This document shows positions 25,146 to 33,987 of a stretch of DNA of 64,000 nt, piece after piece. The notes beneath the pieces were generated by a model that was not told where the DNA came from, did not search any database, and saw nothing but the letters and a program-made list of their open reading frames with translations. Made by a program: the position numbers and the translations under genes. Each line of letters starts with the position of its first letter. Position 1 is the stretch's first letter. The stretch comes from DATLZU01 sp035573855 (GTDB lineage Bacteria; Nitrospirota; Nitrospiria; Nitrospirales; Nitrospiraceae), in contig DATLZU010000039.1 of the NCBI GenBank assembly GCA_035573855.1, positions 40,885-104,884 on the forward strand, given 5' to 3'.

Positions 25146-25571
25146 TTAAGATGATCCTGTCCGCGAAGCGAGCGACTCGGGCACGGAAGACGGAGCGGTC
25201 GCAGGAGCACCGTCAGCCGGTTGAGGCGAGGCGGCCGGTGCGGGTCCGGCACCACCCGGAGCCACAGTCGCGACAGGTTTCAGCGGGGCGGCCGGTTTGG
25301 GCGGCGCGGGCTTTTCAGGTTTGATCCCGCCTTCCCAGGACGGTCCCGTATACATGTCAGGAGACAACCCTTTCGCCTTCCATTTTTCCTCGAAATCCGC
25401 GGCGGCGCGGTTTGGGGTTTCCCCCACACCGACCACATCATTCCAGGGATAGGCCTTGGGACCAATCTCACAGACCCCATTCCCCCGTTTCAGATAGAGC
25501 GCGATCGGATTTCCACGATATGGGCCCAGATAGATGTGGATACAGCCGACATATTCGAGCAGAGTGGCCAT
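25146..25571 (-). CDS. Hypothetical protein with a Pro/Ala-rich tail
   Basis: 141 residues from ATG 25571 (GAAGG seven bases upstream); an in-frame extension to 25754 is less supported. The N-terminal 80 residues are compact and aromatic (VGCIHIYLGPYRGNPIALYL, then YPWNDVVGVGETPNRAAADF), and the last 60 are Pro/Ala-rich and probably disordered. There is no signal peptide with this start and no recognised family. It converges on the permease gene. Confidence 0.6.
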   Translation of the reverse strand: MATLLEYVGCIHIYLGPYRGNPIALYLKRGNGVCEIGPKAYPWNDVVGVGETPNRAAADFEEKWKAKGLSPDMYTGPSWEGGIKPEKPAPPKPAAPLKPVATVAPGGAGPAPAASPQPADGAPATAPSSVPESLASRTGSS

Positions 25572-25758
25572 TACCCAACCTTCAGAAAATGCCATAATGC
25601 CACAAGCAACAGCCGTGAGCAAGAGGAGGAAGCGGCAAGGCTGCAGGTTGACGGTGTCAGTCGACACGACTAAGTTGTTGCGCCGCTTGCGCCAACTCGC
25701 GAGTCGAGCACGGCTGTCATCCTCAGATGTTCGATGGCGCCGCCGAAAAGGCACAGTG

Positions 25759-27270
25759 TCAGATCAACCCCAAGACAGGGCAGAGCAGTCTGAGCACCGC
25801 CCAAATCGTGACGACCCCGATCATGTCGATGATGAGGCCCGCGCGGATCATGCTGCCTAGCGGGACAAACCCAGTACTGTAAATGATCGCGTTGGGCGGT
25901 GTCGAGATCGGCAAGGCGAAGCCTAGGCTTGCGCCGAGCGTGGCGCCCAGAGCCGGCGGAAGCGGCGACACTCCGGTCGCTTGCGCGATCGCGACGGTCA
26001 GAGGGACCGCCATAGTGGCCGTGACGGTATTGGAAACCAGCTCGCTGATCAACACGGCCATCGCGATCGACACCGCTGTTAGGCTCCAGAGTGTATGAGC
26101 CCCGAACAGGGAGACGAAGCCCCGACCACAAAAATCTGCGAGACCGGTCTTCTCCATGAGCGCGCCGAACGTCAACCCGCTCCCGAATAGAACCAGCACA
26201 TCCCATCTGATATGCGCCACGTGTCTCCACGACAACATCCGCTCGCCTCGCCGCAGGTCGGCTGGAAGAACGAAGAGCAGGCCGGCGGCTAAGAGTGCCA
26301 CCCGCTCGTTGGGTAAATACGTTTGAAACCACAGGACGATCGGATGATCCGCGTTCCCCAAAGCGATCACGAGCCCCGGGAGGAGCCACAACAGAATCGC
26401 GACACCCAACACGACACAGACATTCGCCTGGCCTCGCGTCCACGGTCTCGGTGCCTGAGGAAGCCCTCCCTGGAAAGAGCGGTGATTGCTCAACACCGGG
26501 GAGATAGAGGGATGGAGCCACCACACGATTCCCCAAGCGATCACAAGGAGGATGAACGCCAGCAGACCGCCGAACGCCATCCAGGTGGTAAATGAAACGG
26601 TCGTACCGATTTGCTCGGCGATCAGTCCGACCCCAACCACATTCGTCGGCGTGCCGATGACGGTGGCCATGCCGCCAGCCGTGGCCGCAAAGGACAACAG
26701 CAGCAGCGGGCCCGCCCGGTCAGGTCCGCGGACGGCTTGCGCATCCGCACCGGCTGAGGCGGTGAGACGCAGCGCGATCGGCAACATCAGCGCCGTAGCG
26801 GCGGTGTTGCTGATCCACATGGAGACGCCGGCGGTCGCAGTCCCGATCATCAACAGGGCCCGCTTCGGGCCGGCCTCCCACGGCGCCGATAAAAGAGTGG
26901 CGGCGAACCGCCCGGCGACTCCATGAACGGCCATCGCTTCTGCGAGCAGCAAACTTCCAATCAGCAGGAACATGACCGGGTGGCCATAGGACGCTAACAC
27001 GGTCCGGAGTGAGCCGAGCCCGACCAGGATGCAGAGGGCTGTGCCCAGCACCCCGGTAACCGGCAAGGGAATGGGTTCGGCGATCCAGTAAAGAACGACC
27101 CAGGTCAGGATCGCGGCCAAAACCCGGGCGTCACGCGGAAGGTCGGAAGGCGAGGCAAACAAGATCAGCGCCGCGACGGCAGGTCCCCCGGCGTAGGCAG
27201 CCGCGCGTTTGAGACGCGTCCAGCGCGCCTCCCGGGCGGTGCGGACTTCTTGGGTGGCATCGTCCCACAA
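25759..27270 (-). CDS. DASS/SLC13-family anion symporter
   Basis: 503 residues and about 12 membrane helices. Two inverted-repeat SNT motifs, ISNTAAT and VSNTVTA, mark the sodium/dicarboxylate-binding sites of the divalent anion:Na+ symporter (CitT/SLC13) family, along with ATAGGMATVIGTPTNVV and LPISTPPNAI. Likely substrates are dicarboxylates or sulfate; sequence alone does not decide. It starts 19 bases after the PsiE-like gene and probably shares its transcript. Confidence 0.88.
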   Translation of the reverse strand: MWDDATQEVRTAREARWTRLKRAAAYAGGPAVAALILFASPSDLPRDARVLAAILTWVVLYWIAEPIPLPVTGVLGTALCILVGLGSLRTVLASYGHPVMFLLIGSLLLAEAMAVHGVAGRFAATLLSAPWEAGPKRALLMIGTATAGVSMWISNTAATALMLPIALRLTASAGADAQAVRGPDRAGPLLLLSFAATAGGMATVIGTPTNVVGVGLIAEQIGTTVSFTTWMAFGGLLAFILLVIAWGIVWWLHPSISPVLSNHRSFQGGLPQAPRPWTRGQANVCVVLGVAILLWLLPGLVIALGNADHPIVLWFQTYLPNERVALLAAGLLFVLPADLRRGERMLSWRHVAHIRWDVLVLFGSGLTFGALMEKTGLADFCGRGFVSLFGAHTLWSLTAVSIAMAVLISELVSNTVTATMAVPLTVAIAQATGVSPLPPALGATLGASLGFALPISTPPNAIIYSTGFVPLGSMIRAGLIIDMIGVVTIWAVLRLLCPVLGLI

Positions 27271-27289
27271 GGCGCATCGAGCAAGGGGG

Positions 27290-27787
27290 TCAGCCGCCCG
27301 CCTTTTCCAGGGCAGGCGGTCCCAACACCGACCGCTCAGGCCGTTTGCGCAGGATAAAGACGGCCACGATCAAAACCATGATGACTCCGACGTTCAAGCA
27401 GACATCCAACAAATACCGGGTAAACATTTCGGCTGTGATTTCCGGGAGATGGGCCAGCTCGGCGCTGGCGGTCAGGATTCGCCGAATACAGGCGATGATC
27501 CCGACCGCCAGATAGGGTTCCAGGAGCAGGACATCGGTCTTGAGGTAGCGGATGACGGTCCTGAACAACTCCAGCAGGATAATGACCAATAAGAGATCGT
27601 TGAGGAGTTTGAGACCGGCCGGGTGCAGATTTGCCTGGGTGGCCCGCTGAAAAAAGACCAGCCAGCTTTGGGCGAATATCACCATGCCGAGGAGGAGGAG
27701 GCTGAGCCCAGCGGTGATGTACCCCCAGCTATCCAACCATTCCAACCAGGCGAGGCTCCGTTTGATCATCTCCGTACGATCGCGCAT
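27290..27787 (-). CDS. PsiE-like membrane protein
   Basis: 165 residues with four membrane helices (for example AGLSLLLLGMVIFAQSWLVF and VGVIMVLIVAVFILRK). The segment LLLVIILLELFRTVIRYL followed by LEPYLAVGIIACIRRIL is the hallmark of the phosphate-starvation-inducible PsiE family, whose biochemical role is unknown. I start at ATG 27787, closely preceded by GGAGG. It lies immediately upstream of the DASS transporter, so a link to anion uptake is possible. Confidence 0.75.
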   Translation of the reverse strand: MRDRTEMIKRSLAWLEWLDSWGYITAGLSLLLLGMVIFAQSWLVFFQRATQANLHPAGLKLLNDLLLVIILLELFRTVIRYLKTDVLLLEPYLAVGIIACIRRILTASAELAHLPEITAEMFTRYLLDVCLNVGVIMVLIVAVFILRKRPERSVLGPPALEKAGG

Positions 27788-27865
27788 AAACCTCCGTTTC
27801 CGGGACGCCGTGCCGGGGATCGAGCCGGGCACGGGCGGCCTGTCGTCATCCGCGGCACCGCCCGC

Positions 27866-28252
27866 TTATGCGTTTCCCGGCCGCTCGAACCCTTCCGCGA
27901 GGGGGCCTCGCATCCCGCCGAACTGCAGCCCTCGCACCGACGTGGTGGTCAAGGAATGCCCGCAACATCGGATTTCCTGAAAGCCCGCCCCTCCATCCAT
28001 GATCATGACGCGAAGACCGCAGGAATCGGGATGGAGTTTCTTCTCATCGAGCACGGTCCCCGCTTCCAAGTCGCCCCGTTTCCGGCCCATTGCCGGTGTC
28101 ATTTCAGCAACCACATCCGCTTCGGTCAGTTCATGACCGCAGCAGATGATCTTCTCAAACCCCTCTCCCCCGGCCATCACCTTCACCACAAGGCCGCATC
28201 CCTCCGGGTGCCGTTTCCGTTCATCAAGAATGTCGCCTCTTTTGATCCCCAT
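27866..28252 (-). CDS. Duplicated desulforedoxin-like protein lacking one metal Cys per repeat
   Basis: 128 residues made of two similar units of about 45: KRGDILDERKRHPEGCGLVV...IICCGHELT and KRGDLEAGTVLDEKKLHPDSCGLRV...IRCCGHSLT. The pattern xxCGxVVKV(9-12)xCCG resembles desulforedoxin and the N-terminal iron-binding domain of desulfoferrodoxin. The first Cys of that CxxC is absent here, and a His-Pro lies at the equivalent place. Metal binding by Cys/His is possible but unproven. It starts 22 bases after the MFS gene. The start has only a weak ribosome site. Confidence 0.7.
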   Translation of the reverse strand: MGIKRGDILDERKRHPEGCGLVVKVMAGGEGFEKIICCGHELTEADVVAEMTPAMGRKRGDLEAGTVLDEKKLHPDSCGLRVMIMDGGAGFQEIRCCGHSLTTTSVRGLQFGGMRGPLAEGFERPGNA

Positions 28253-28274
28253 AGCTGCCCGTGCGCTCTTCAGT

Positions 28275-29564
28275 TCACTCTTTCACATTCGCCGCCGCCA
28301 TGCCTCGCTCCTCGTCCACGGTCCGGAAGATCAACCAGCCCACAGCAAAAAACATCGCCATCGAGAGAACCGCCCAACGCTGGCTGCCGGTCCAGGCCGT
28401 CACTTCGGCGTAGACCAATGGGCCGATGATCGCGGCAAACTTGCCGGCGACCGAGAAGAATCCGAAAAATTCCGCTTGCCGGCCCAGCGGAGTAAACCGC
28501 CCAAGCAGGGTGCGGCTGGTTGCCTGATTGGCGCCCAAGGCCGCGCCAGCGAGCAACCCGATCACATAGAATTGGCTGTGGGTGCGGACCAGTGCCGCCC
28601 CCGCCACCAACGCGGTCCAAAGAAATAGCGTGACCGTGATGGTCCGGGCCGCGCCGATTCGATCTGCAAGGACGCCGAACAGGATGGACCCGAGTCCCGC
28701 GCTTACTTGGGTGACGAGAAAGTACATAATCAGATCGGCCGGCGTAAAGTCCAGAACTTTGTTGGCGAAGATGGCCGAGGCCACGATCACCGTGTTGATC
28801 GCATCGGTGTACACGAGATAGGCGATCAGGTAGCGGCTGAGATCCCGGTAGTGACCGAGCCGGCGGGCGGTCTCGCCGAGCCGGCGAAACGCCGACCGCC
28901 AGACTGCGGTCGTCGCGTTCGACGGTTGCGGTTGGACGCGTTCCTGCAGGAAGAGAAACGTCGGGATCGCCGCCACGAAGAAAAACGCCGCGGTCACGAC
29001 GAAACTCGCGCGATAGAGCGGCAAGTTGTCGTCCGCAAAGCCCCCGCGGATGAACGGATAGACGAGCGCCAACGAAAGAAGCCCGCCGACATAGCCCAGC
29101 CCCCAGCCGTACCCGGAGATCCGCCCCATTCGGCTGAGCGGAACCAGTTCGACCAGAAACGCGCTGCAGAAGACGAAACCCAGGTCGAAACCGATATTGG
29201 CCAGCCCGAACAGGGCCAGCCCCAGCGCAATATCGCCGGCTCGGACCAACGCGAGGAGCGCCGTGCAGACCACGCACAGCATCGTGGAGCCGATGAGAAA
29301 GACCCGTTTCTTCGCCCGCTCGTCCGCCAGCGCTCCGAGCGTCGGAGACAACACCGCTACGACCAGCATCGACGCGGCATAGCCCCAAAACCAGAGCCGT
29401 TCGGCGAGACCCTCAGGACGCAGGTGACCGGCGACGACTTGAACGAAATAGACGCTGTAAGCGACAGTGACGATGATGGTCGTGAAGGAGGAATTGGCGA
29501 AATCATACATGCACCAGGCCCAGATCTCCTTAGGGCCAGCCCACTGAGCGGGGGCCGTCTTCAC
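28275..29564 (-). CDS. MFS transporter, UMF1 family
   Basis: 429 residues with 11-12 membrane helices. The start, WAWCMYDFANSSFTTIIVTV, is the signature of the UMF1/Atg22-like branch of the major facilitator superfamily. Atg22 exports amino acids from vacuoles, while bacterial members are mostly uncharacterised. The ATG overlaps the nagZ stop (ATGA), so it is translationally coupled to a cell-wall recycling enzyme; transport of muropeptides or amino sugars is an attractive inference. Confidence 0.88.
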   Translation of the reverse strand: MKTAPAQWAGPKEIWAWCMYDFANSSFTTIIVTVAYSVYFVQVVAGHLRPEGLAERLWFWGYAASMLVVAVLSPTLGALADERAKKRVFLIGSTMLCVVCTALLALVRAGDIALGLALFGLANIGFDLGFVFCSAFLVELVPLSRMGRISGYGWGLGYVGGLLSLALVYPFIRGGFADDNLPLYRASFVVTAAFFFVAAIPTFLFLQERVQPQPSNATTAVWRSAFRRLGETARRLGHYRDLSRYLIAYLVYTDAINTVIVASAIFANKVLDFTPADLIMYFLVTQVSAGLGSILFGVLADRIGAARTITVTLFLWTALVAGAALVRTHSQFYVIGLLAGAALGANQATSRTLLGRFTPLGRQAEFFGFFSVAGKFAAIIGPLVYAEVTAWTGSQRWAVLSMAMFFAVGWLIFRTVDEERGMAAANVKE

Positions 29565-30661
29565 GCCTGGGCTTTCAGAAGCCGCTCCCTCGCCTGCCGG
29601 ATAGAATCCAGCAAGGCCTTATGGGTTCGGCATCCCACAACCAGTTTGGCATCTGCGAGCGAGATGGGTTTGTAGGCCGACAAGAATCGCCGCTTCAGTC
29701 GAGCGATCCGCTCCAGCGAGATCTCGAGCCGGCCTGCAGGGATGGTCCCGTCCTCGACGGCTCTTTCCATCGCCCGGACGGCCGTCGCCGTGCGAGCCGG
29801 GTCCTGACAGATGAGCAACATGTCGGCGCCCGCCAGGAAAGCCCGGACCGCCGCCTCTTCGACGCCATAGTGATCGATGATCGCGCGCATCTCCAGATCG
29901 TCGGTCAACACGACCCCCTCGAAGCCCATCTCGCCCCGCAGCAAGGTGGTCAGGATGGTCGGGGATAGCGTAGCGGGCCATCGGGGATCCCAGGCGCGGT
30001 AAAGCACGTGCGCGGTCATGAGGGTCGCGACGCCGTGCGCGATCGCGTAACGGAACGGCGGCAGCTCGATCTCGCGCAACCGTTCCACCGGTGCTTCGAC
30101 GACCGGCAGCTCCTTGTGGGAGTCGGCCGCGGTATCGCCGTGCCCTGGGAAGTGCTTTCCGCAGGCGATGACCTCGTTGTCCTGCAACCCGGCCACCGTC
30201 GCCTGCCCCATCTCGCAGACGGTCCTCGGATCGGACCCGAAGGCCCGGTCCCCGATCACCGGGTTAGCCGGATTGCTGTTGACGTCCAGGACCGGCGCCA
30301 TGTTCATGTTGATGCCGACGGCCCGCAGCTCGGCGGCGGTGGTCGCCGCGACCGCGTAAGCTAGATCATAGGAACGGCACGCGCCCAAGACTGCGCAAGG
30401 CGGAAAGAGGGTGAACTCGGCCGGAAGGCGCGAAACCCGCCCGCCCTCTTGATCGATGGCGATCAGGAGCGGCGAGCCCGGCGAGAGTTTTTGCAGGTCA
30501 TTCGTCAACTGGACAATCTGACCCAACGCCTCCAAGTTGCGCGAGAATAGAATCACCCCACTGGGTTTGTAGTCGGTCACCAGCGATGCCACGTCCTTTG
30601 ACGCCGCCGTGCCGGAGAATCCTGCCATGAAAAGCTGGCCGACCTTTTCACGCAACGCCAT
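29561..30661 (-). CDS. nagZ: Beta-N-acetylhexosaminidase (GH3)
   Basis: About 366 residues from ATG 30661. The GH3 NagZ signature KHFPGHGDT followed by the SH dyad (DSHKELP), and the nucleophile Asp in VVLTDDLEM, are present, as is AIDQEGGRVSRL near the N-terminus. NagZ removes GlcNAc from 1,6-anhydro-muropeptides in the cytoplasm during peptidoglycan recycling. The frame can extend to 30772, but that would overlap pepA and adds no family-like sequence. Confidence 0.93.
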   Translation of the reverse strand: MALREKVGQLFMAGFSGTAASKDVASLVTDYKPSGVILFSRNLEALGQIVQLTNDLQKLSPGSPLLIAIDQEGGRVSRLPAEFTLFPPCAVLGACRSYDLAYAVAATTAAELRAVGINMNMAPVLDVNSNPANPVIGDRAFGSDPRTVCEMGQATVAGLQDNEVIACGKHFPGHGDTAADSHKELPVVEAPVERLREIELPPFRYAIAHGVATLMTAHVLYRAWDPRWPATLSPTILTTLLRGEMGFEGVVLTDDLEMRAIIDHYGVEEAAVRAFLAGADMLLICQDPARTATAVRAMERAVEDGTIPAGRLEISLERIARLKRRFLSAYKPISLADAKLVVGCRTHKALLDSIRQARERLLKAQA

Positions 30662-30755
30662 GGCGTGTGATCCGTCGATCGGTCGATCCGACGATCTGCT
30701 GAGCGGCCGGAAATTCCGACCATTCCTCACATTAGGAGAACACGCGCTTCCTGGC

Positions 30756-32276
30756 TTAGAGAGACCGATCAATCAAGTACTGGATCAGGAGTCGCGTGCC
30801 GATCCCCGTCGGGCCCTTCGGGATATAGGCCCGCTCCCGCTCGCTCCAGTCGGTGCTCGCAATATCAAGATGCACCCAAGGATAGTCGCTCACGAATTTG
30901 CTGAGGAACAAGGCCGCCGTGATCATCCCACCGCCCCGCCCCCCGATGTTCCGCATATCCGCCACGTCGCTTTTCAGCTGCTCGAAATATTCCTCCCAGA
31001 GTGGCATTTCCCACACGCGTTCGCCGGTCTTGAGCCCGGCTTTCCGTATGGACTCCTTCAGCGTTTCGTCGTTGCCGAACATCCCGATCGCGAATTGCCC
31101 CAGCGCGACCATGCATGCGCCCGTCAGAGTCGCCACGTCGATGATGGCGGCCGGCTTGTAGCGGGTCGCGTAGGTCAGGCCGTCCGCCAGGATAAGCCGC
31201 CCTTCTGCATCCGTGTTCTGAACCTCGACGGTCTTGCCGGAGAGGGTGCGCACGATGTCGCCGGGCTTCATCGCCCTGCCACCCGGCATGTTCTCTGTGG
31301 CCGGAAGAATACCGATCACATGGACGGGGAGGCGCAGGCGCGCGGCTGCGCGCACGGTCGCCAGCACCTCCGCGCCGCCAGTCATGTCGGCCTTCATTTG
31401 TTCCATGTTCTCCGCCGGCTTGAGCGAGATTCCGCCGGTGTCGAAGGTGATCGTCTTCCCCACGAACACAATGGGCTTCGCGTGCCGGCCGTCAGTCCCG
31501 TTGCCGCGATATTCGAGGACGATGAACTTGGGCGGCTCGTGGCTGCCGCGCGCGACGCCCAGCAATGCCCCCATGCCCAGTTTCTCCATATCCGCCCGTT
31601 CAAGAACTTTCAGCTTCACACCGCGTTCTCGGGCGATGGTCTTGGCTTCCTGGGCGATGCGCGACGGCGTCATAATATTCGAGGGATGGTTGCAGAGATC
31701 GCGCACGAATACGGTCGCCTCAGCCGTCGCCAGACCGCGCCGAATGCCCTCCTTCAGATCGTCCAGTGTCTCTCCGCTTGAGGTGACAACGGTCATGCGG
31801 GTAAGATCTCTCATCTCCGCCTGGTCTTCGCTGCGATAGACGTTGAACCGATAGGTGCCCAGCACGGCACCCTCAACCATCGCTTGCGCAACCTCGATCG
31901 CAGACGTACGCAGCAGAGAAACCTGCGGCAGAACGGCCGTGAAAGTGGCGGCCTTCGTCTGGCGCACGCGTTTGGCGGCGCTGCCGAACGCTTGGCGGAT
32001 CGTGTCCAAATGCAGATCCTTTTTCTTGCCCAAGCCGACCAGCAGCACGCGCTTGGCCGCGGCCTTCCCCGCTGTATGGAACAACACGGTCTCGTTCGGC
32101 TTGCCTTCAAATTCGCCGCTCTTCAGCAGGCCACGCAAGCCGCCGTTGAGGGCACGATCCACAGCCGAGGTCTCTTCCAGGAACGAGGTCTCGCCTTCGA
32201 AGTGGGTTAACACCAACACTTCGGCCTGCTCCGCTTCGACCCGCCCCTGCTTCGCGGTCACCTGCATGATCTTCAT
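30756..32276 (-). CDS. pepA: Leucyl aminopeptidase (M17)
   Basis: 506 residues. The M17 signature NTDAEGRLILADGL is intact. So are the metal-binding motifs GKTITFDTGGISLKP and KADMTGGAEVLA. The product is a hexameric dizinc aminopeptidase. Start ATG 32276 follows GGGAG. It lies 94 bases upstream of nagZ on the same strand, and peptide recycling links the two. Confidence 0.96.
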   Translation of the reverse strand: MKIMQVTAKQGRVEAEQAEVLVLTHFEGETSFLEETSAVDRALNGGLRGLLKSGEFEGKPNETVLFHTAGKAAAKRVLLVGLGKKKDLHLDTIRQAFGSAAKRVRQTKAATFTAVLPQVSLLRTSAIEVAQAMVEGAVLGTYRFNVYRSEDQAEMRDLTRMTVVTSSGETLDDLKEGIRRGLATAEATVFVRDLCNHPSNIMTPSRIAQEAKTIARERGVKLKVLERADMEKLGMGALLGVARGSHEPPKFIVLEYRGNGTDGRHAKPIVFVGKTITFDTGGISLKPAENMEQMKADMTGGAEVLATVRAAARLRLPVHVIGILPATENMPGGRAMKPGDIVRTLSGKTVEVQNTDAEGRLILADGLTYATRYKPAAIIDVATLTGACMVALGQFAIGMFGNDETLKESIRKAGLKTGERVWEMPLWEEYFEQLKSDVADMRNIGGRGGGMITAALFLSKFVSDYPWVHLDIASTDWSERERAYIPKGPTGIGTRLLIQYLIDRSL

Positions 32277-32374
32277 TCGATCTCCCTGCTGTCGCACAAA
32301 CTGTCAGCACTGGGCCGGCAGTCGTCACCTTAAACTAAACTGAAACTGACCATCGAAAGCTTATGGCTACTGAA

Positions 32375-33013
32375 TCACACACCTTTCATGTCGGGCGCCC
32401 AAATGTACTTGTGCAGTTGAATCTGAAAGCGAACGGGCAACCGGTCTTCCAAGATCCATTCGGCAAGCCGACGCAGGTCCAGTTCGCCAAAGACCGGGCT
32501 GAACAGGACGGGACATCGGTCAGCGAGCTCGTATTGTCGGAGGATGGTCTTGGCCCACTCATAATCAGTCCGATCCCTGAGCACGAATTTCGCTTCGTCC
32601 TTGGCGGTCAACCGGGAAAGGTTCTCCCAACGCATACGCTCCATCATGCCGCTGCCGGGGCATTTGATATCCAGAATGACATGGGCCCGTTTGTCGACCG
32701 GTGAAATGTCAATCGCTCCGCTGGTCTCCAGCAAGACATCGTAGCCTTCCGTACAGAGCCGTTCGATCAGCGTGCAGGCTTCCGGTTGATGTAACGGCTC
32801 CCCGCCGGTGACCTCGACCAAGTGGCAGCCGAACATCCGGACCTTGGTCAGCACGTCCTCGATCGTCATCTCGACGCCGCCGTAAAAGGCATAAGCGGTG
32901 TCGCACCAGACGCACCGCAGTGGACACCCGGTCAACCGCACGAACACGCACGGTCGACCCACATAGGTGGATTCGCCCTGAATGCTAAGGAAGATTTCCG
33001 TCACGCGCAGCAT
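32375..33013 (-). CDS. queE: 7-carboxy-7-deazaguanine synthase (radical SAM)
   Basis: 212 residues. The radical-SAM cysteine motif appears as TGCPLRCVWCDT (CxxxCxxC) after the QueE start EIFLSIQGES, and VTGGEPLHQP is the GGE motif. QueE makes the deazaguanine core of queuosine and preQ0 from 6-carboxytetrahydropterin. I start at ATG 33013; the frame is open to 33124, but this would overlap the neighbouring gene and is unlike QueE. No other queuosine genes are adjacent. Confidence 0.92.
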   Translation of the reverse strand: MLRVTEIFLSIQGESTYVGRPCVFVRLTGCPLRCVWCDTAYAFYGGVEMTIEDVLTKVRMFGCHLVEVTGGEPLHQPEACTLIERLCTEGYDVLLETSGAIDISPVDKRAHVILDIKCPGSGMMERMRWENLSRLTAKDEAKFVLRDRTDYEWAKTILRQYELADRCPVLFSPVFGELDLRRLAEWILEDRLPVRFQIQLHKYIWAPDMKGV

Positions 33014-33083
33014 ACAGGTGGGGCGGTCGTCGGGTGCGACAGCCAAGAGCACAAGCCCCTCGTGGCGCACCAAGTTCGCGCGA

Positions 33084-33776
33084 TTATTCCCATTTCGCGA
33101 TCGGCCATCCGTAACGGCGGGCAATCCGGGCCATCCCTCTAATCGGGTTCACGACCGTCGGATGGCCGACCGCCTGCAGCGCTTCCACATCGCCCGGACT
33201 GTCTCCATAGGCATAGCAGTCGCCCAAATCGAACCCGTTCTGTCGCGCAAAGGTCACCATCAATCGCCGTTTCCCATCGCCGTACGGAAGCGGATCCACG
33301 AGCCGACCGGTGAACCCGGCCGGCGTCCGTTCCGGTCTGGCCGCCAGGACCGAGGTCACCGACAAGAAAGCCGCCAGCGGCTGGATCAAAAAATCCAACG
33401 AGCCCGTGATTAGCACGATCGCATGCCCCTGACGTCGGTGGGCGTCGAGTTGGGCCAACCCGTCTGCGGACAGAAAGGGAAAGACCTCCTCCCGGCAGAA
33501 CGCTTCCGCCAACGATTCCATCTCGGCCGGGTGTTTGCCGGTGAGATAGAGCTTCTGTTCCCGCAGGGGCTGCAGGGAAACCGGGGGAACATGACGCAGC
33601 CACCACCAAAGGCTGGCGGCCGCCTCGCGCCAGCCGACGACTCCGGTCCGCCACAGGTAGCAAAAAAATCGGACCTCGCTGGGCGCCCCGGGCAACAGGG
33701 TATTGTCCACGTCGAAGAACGCGGCGATCTTCACGGCCCGACGACCGGTCGTGGAAGTCTGAAATGAGGCAAGCAT
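33084..33776 (-). CDS. HAD-IB-type phosphatase
   Basis: 230 residues from ATG 33776 (GGGGATCAG before it). HAD motifs I-IV are seen: FFDVDNTLLPG (DxDxT), VLITGSLDFL (T/S motif II), a Lys in GDGKRRL, and YGDSPGDVEAL. The cap insert is helical and aromatic, as in the SerB/HAD-IB1 subgroup (phosphoserine or lysophospholipid-type phosphatases). The substrate is unknown. It lies just downstream of the divergent tRNA-Leu promoter. Confidence 0.85.
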   Translation of the reverse strand: MLASFQTSTTGRRAVKIAAFFDVDNTLLPGAPSEVRFFCYLWRTGVVGWREAAASLWWWLRHVPPVSLQPLREQKLYLTGKHPAEMESLAEAFCREEVFPFLSADGLAQLDAHRRQGHAIVLITGSLDFLIQPLAAFLSVTSVLAARPERTPAGFTGRLVDPLPYGDGKRRLMVTFARQNGFDLGDCYAYGDSPGDVEALQAVGHPTVVNPIRGMARIARRYGWPIAKWE

Positions 33777-33863
33777 CTGATCCCCAGCACAGTTGTGGAG
33801 TGCAATCGCGAGGGAACGCGACGGGTCTCTGAGCGGCGCCGATTCTACCGGACAGGCGGTTGA

Positions 33864-33893
33864 TTGACAAGCATTTTGGCCCACTTCTATAAT
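33864..33893 (+). promoter_or_regulatory. Consensus sigma-70 promoter of tRNA-Leu(GAG)
   Basis: Perfect TTGACA (33864-33869) and perfect TATAAT (33888-33893), 18-base spacer. The tRNA begins 10 bases later. Confidence 0.88.
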
Positions 33894-33902
33894 CCGCCGG
33901 GC

Positions 33903-33987
<85 letters not shown>

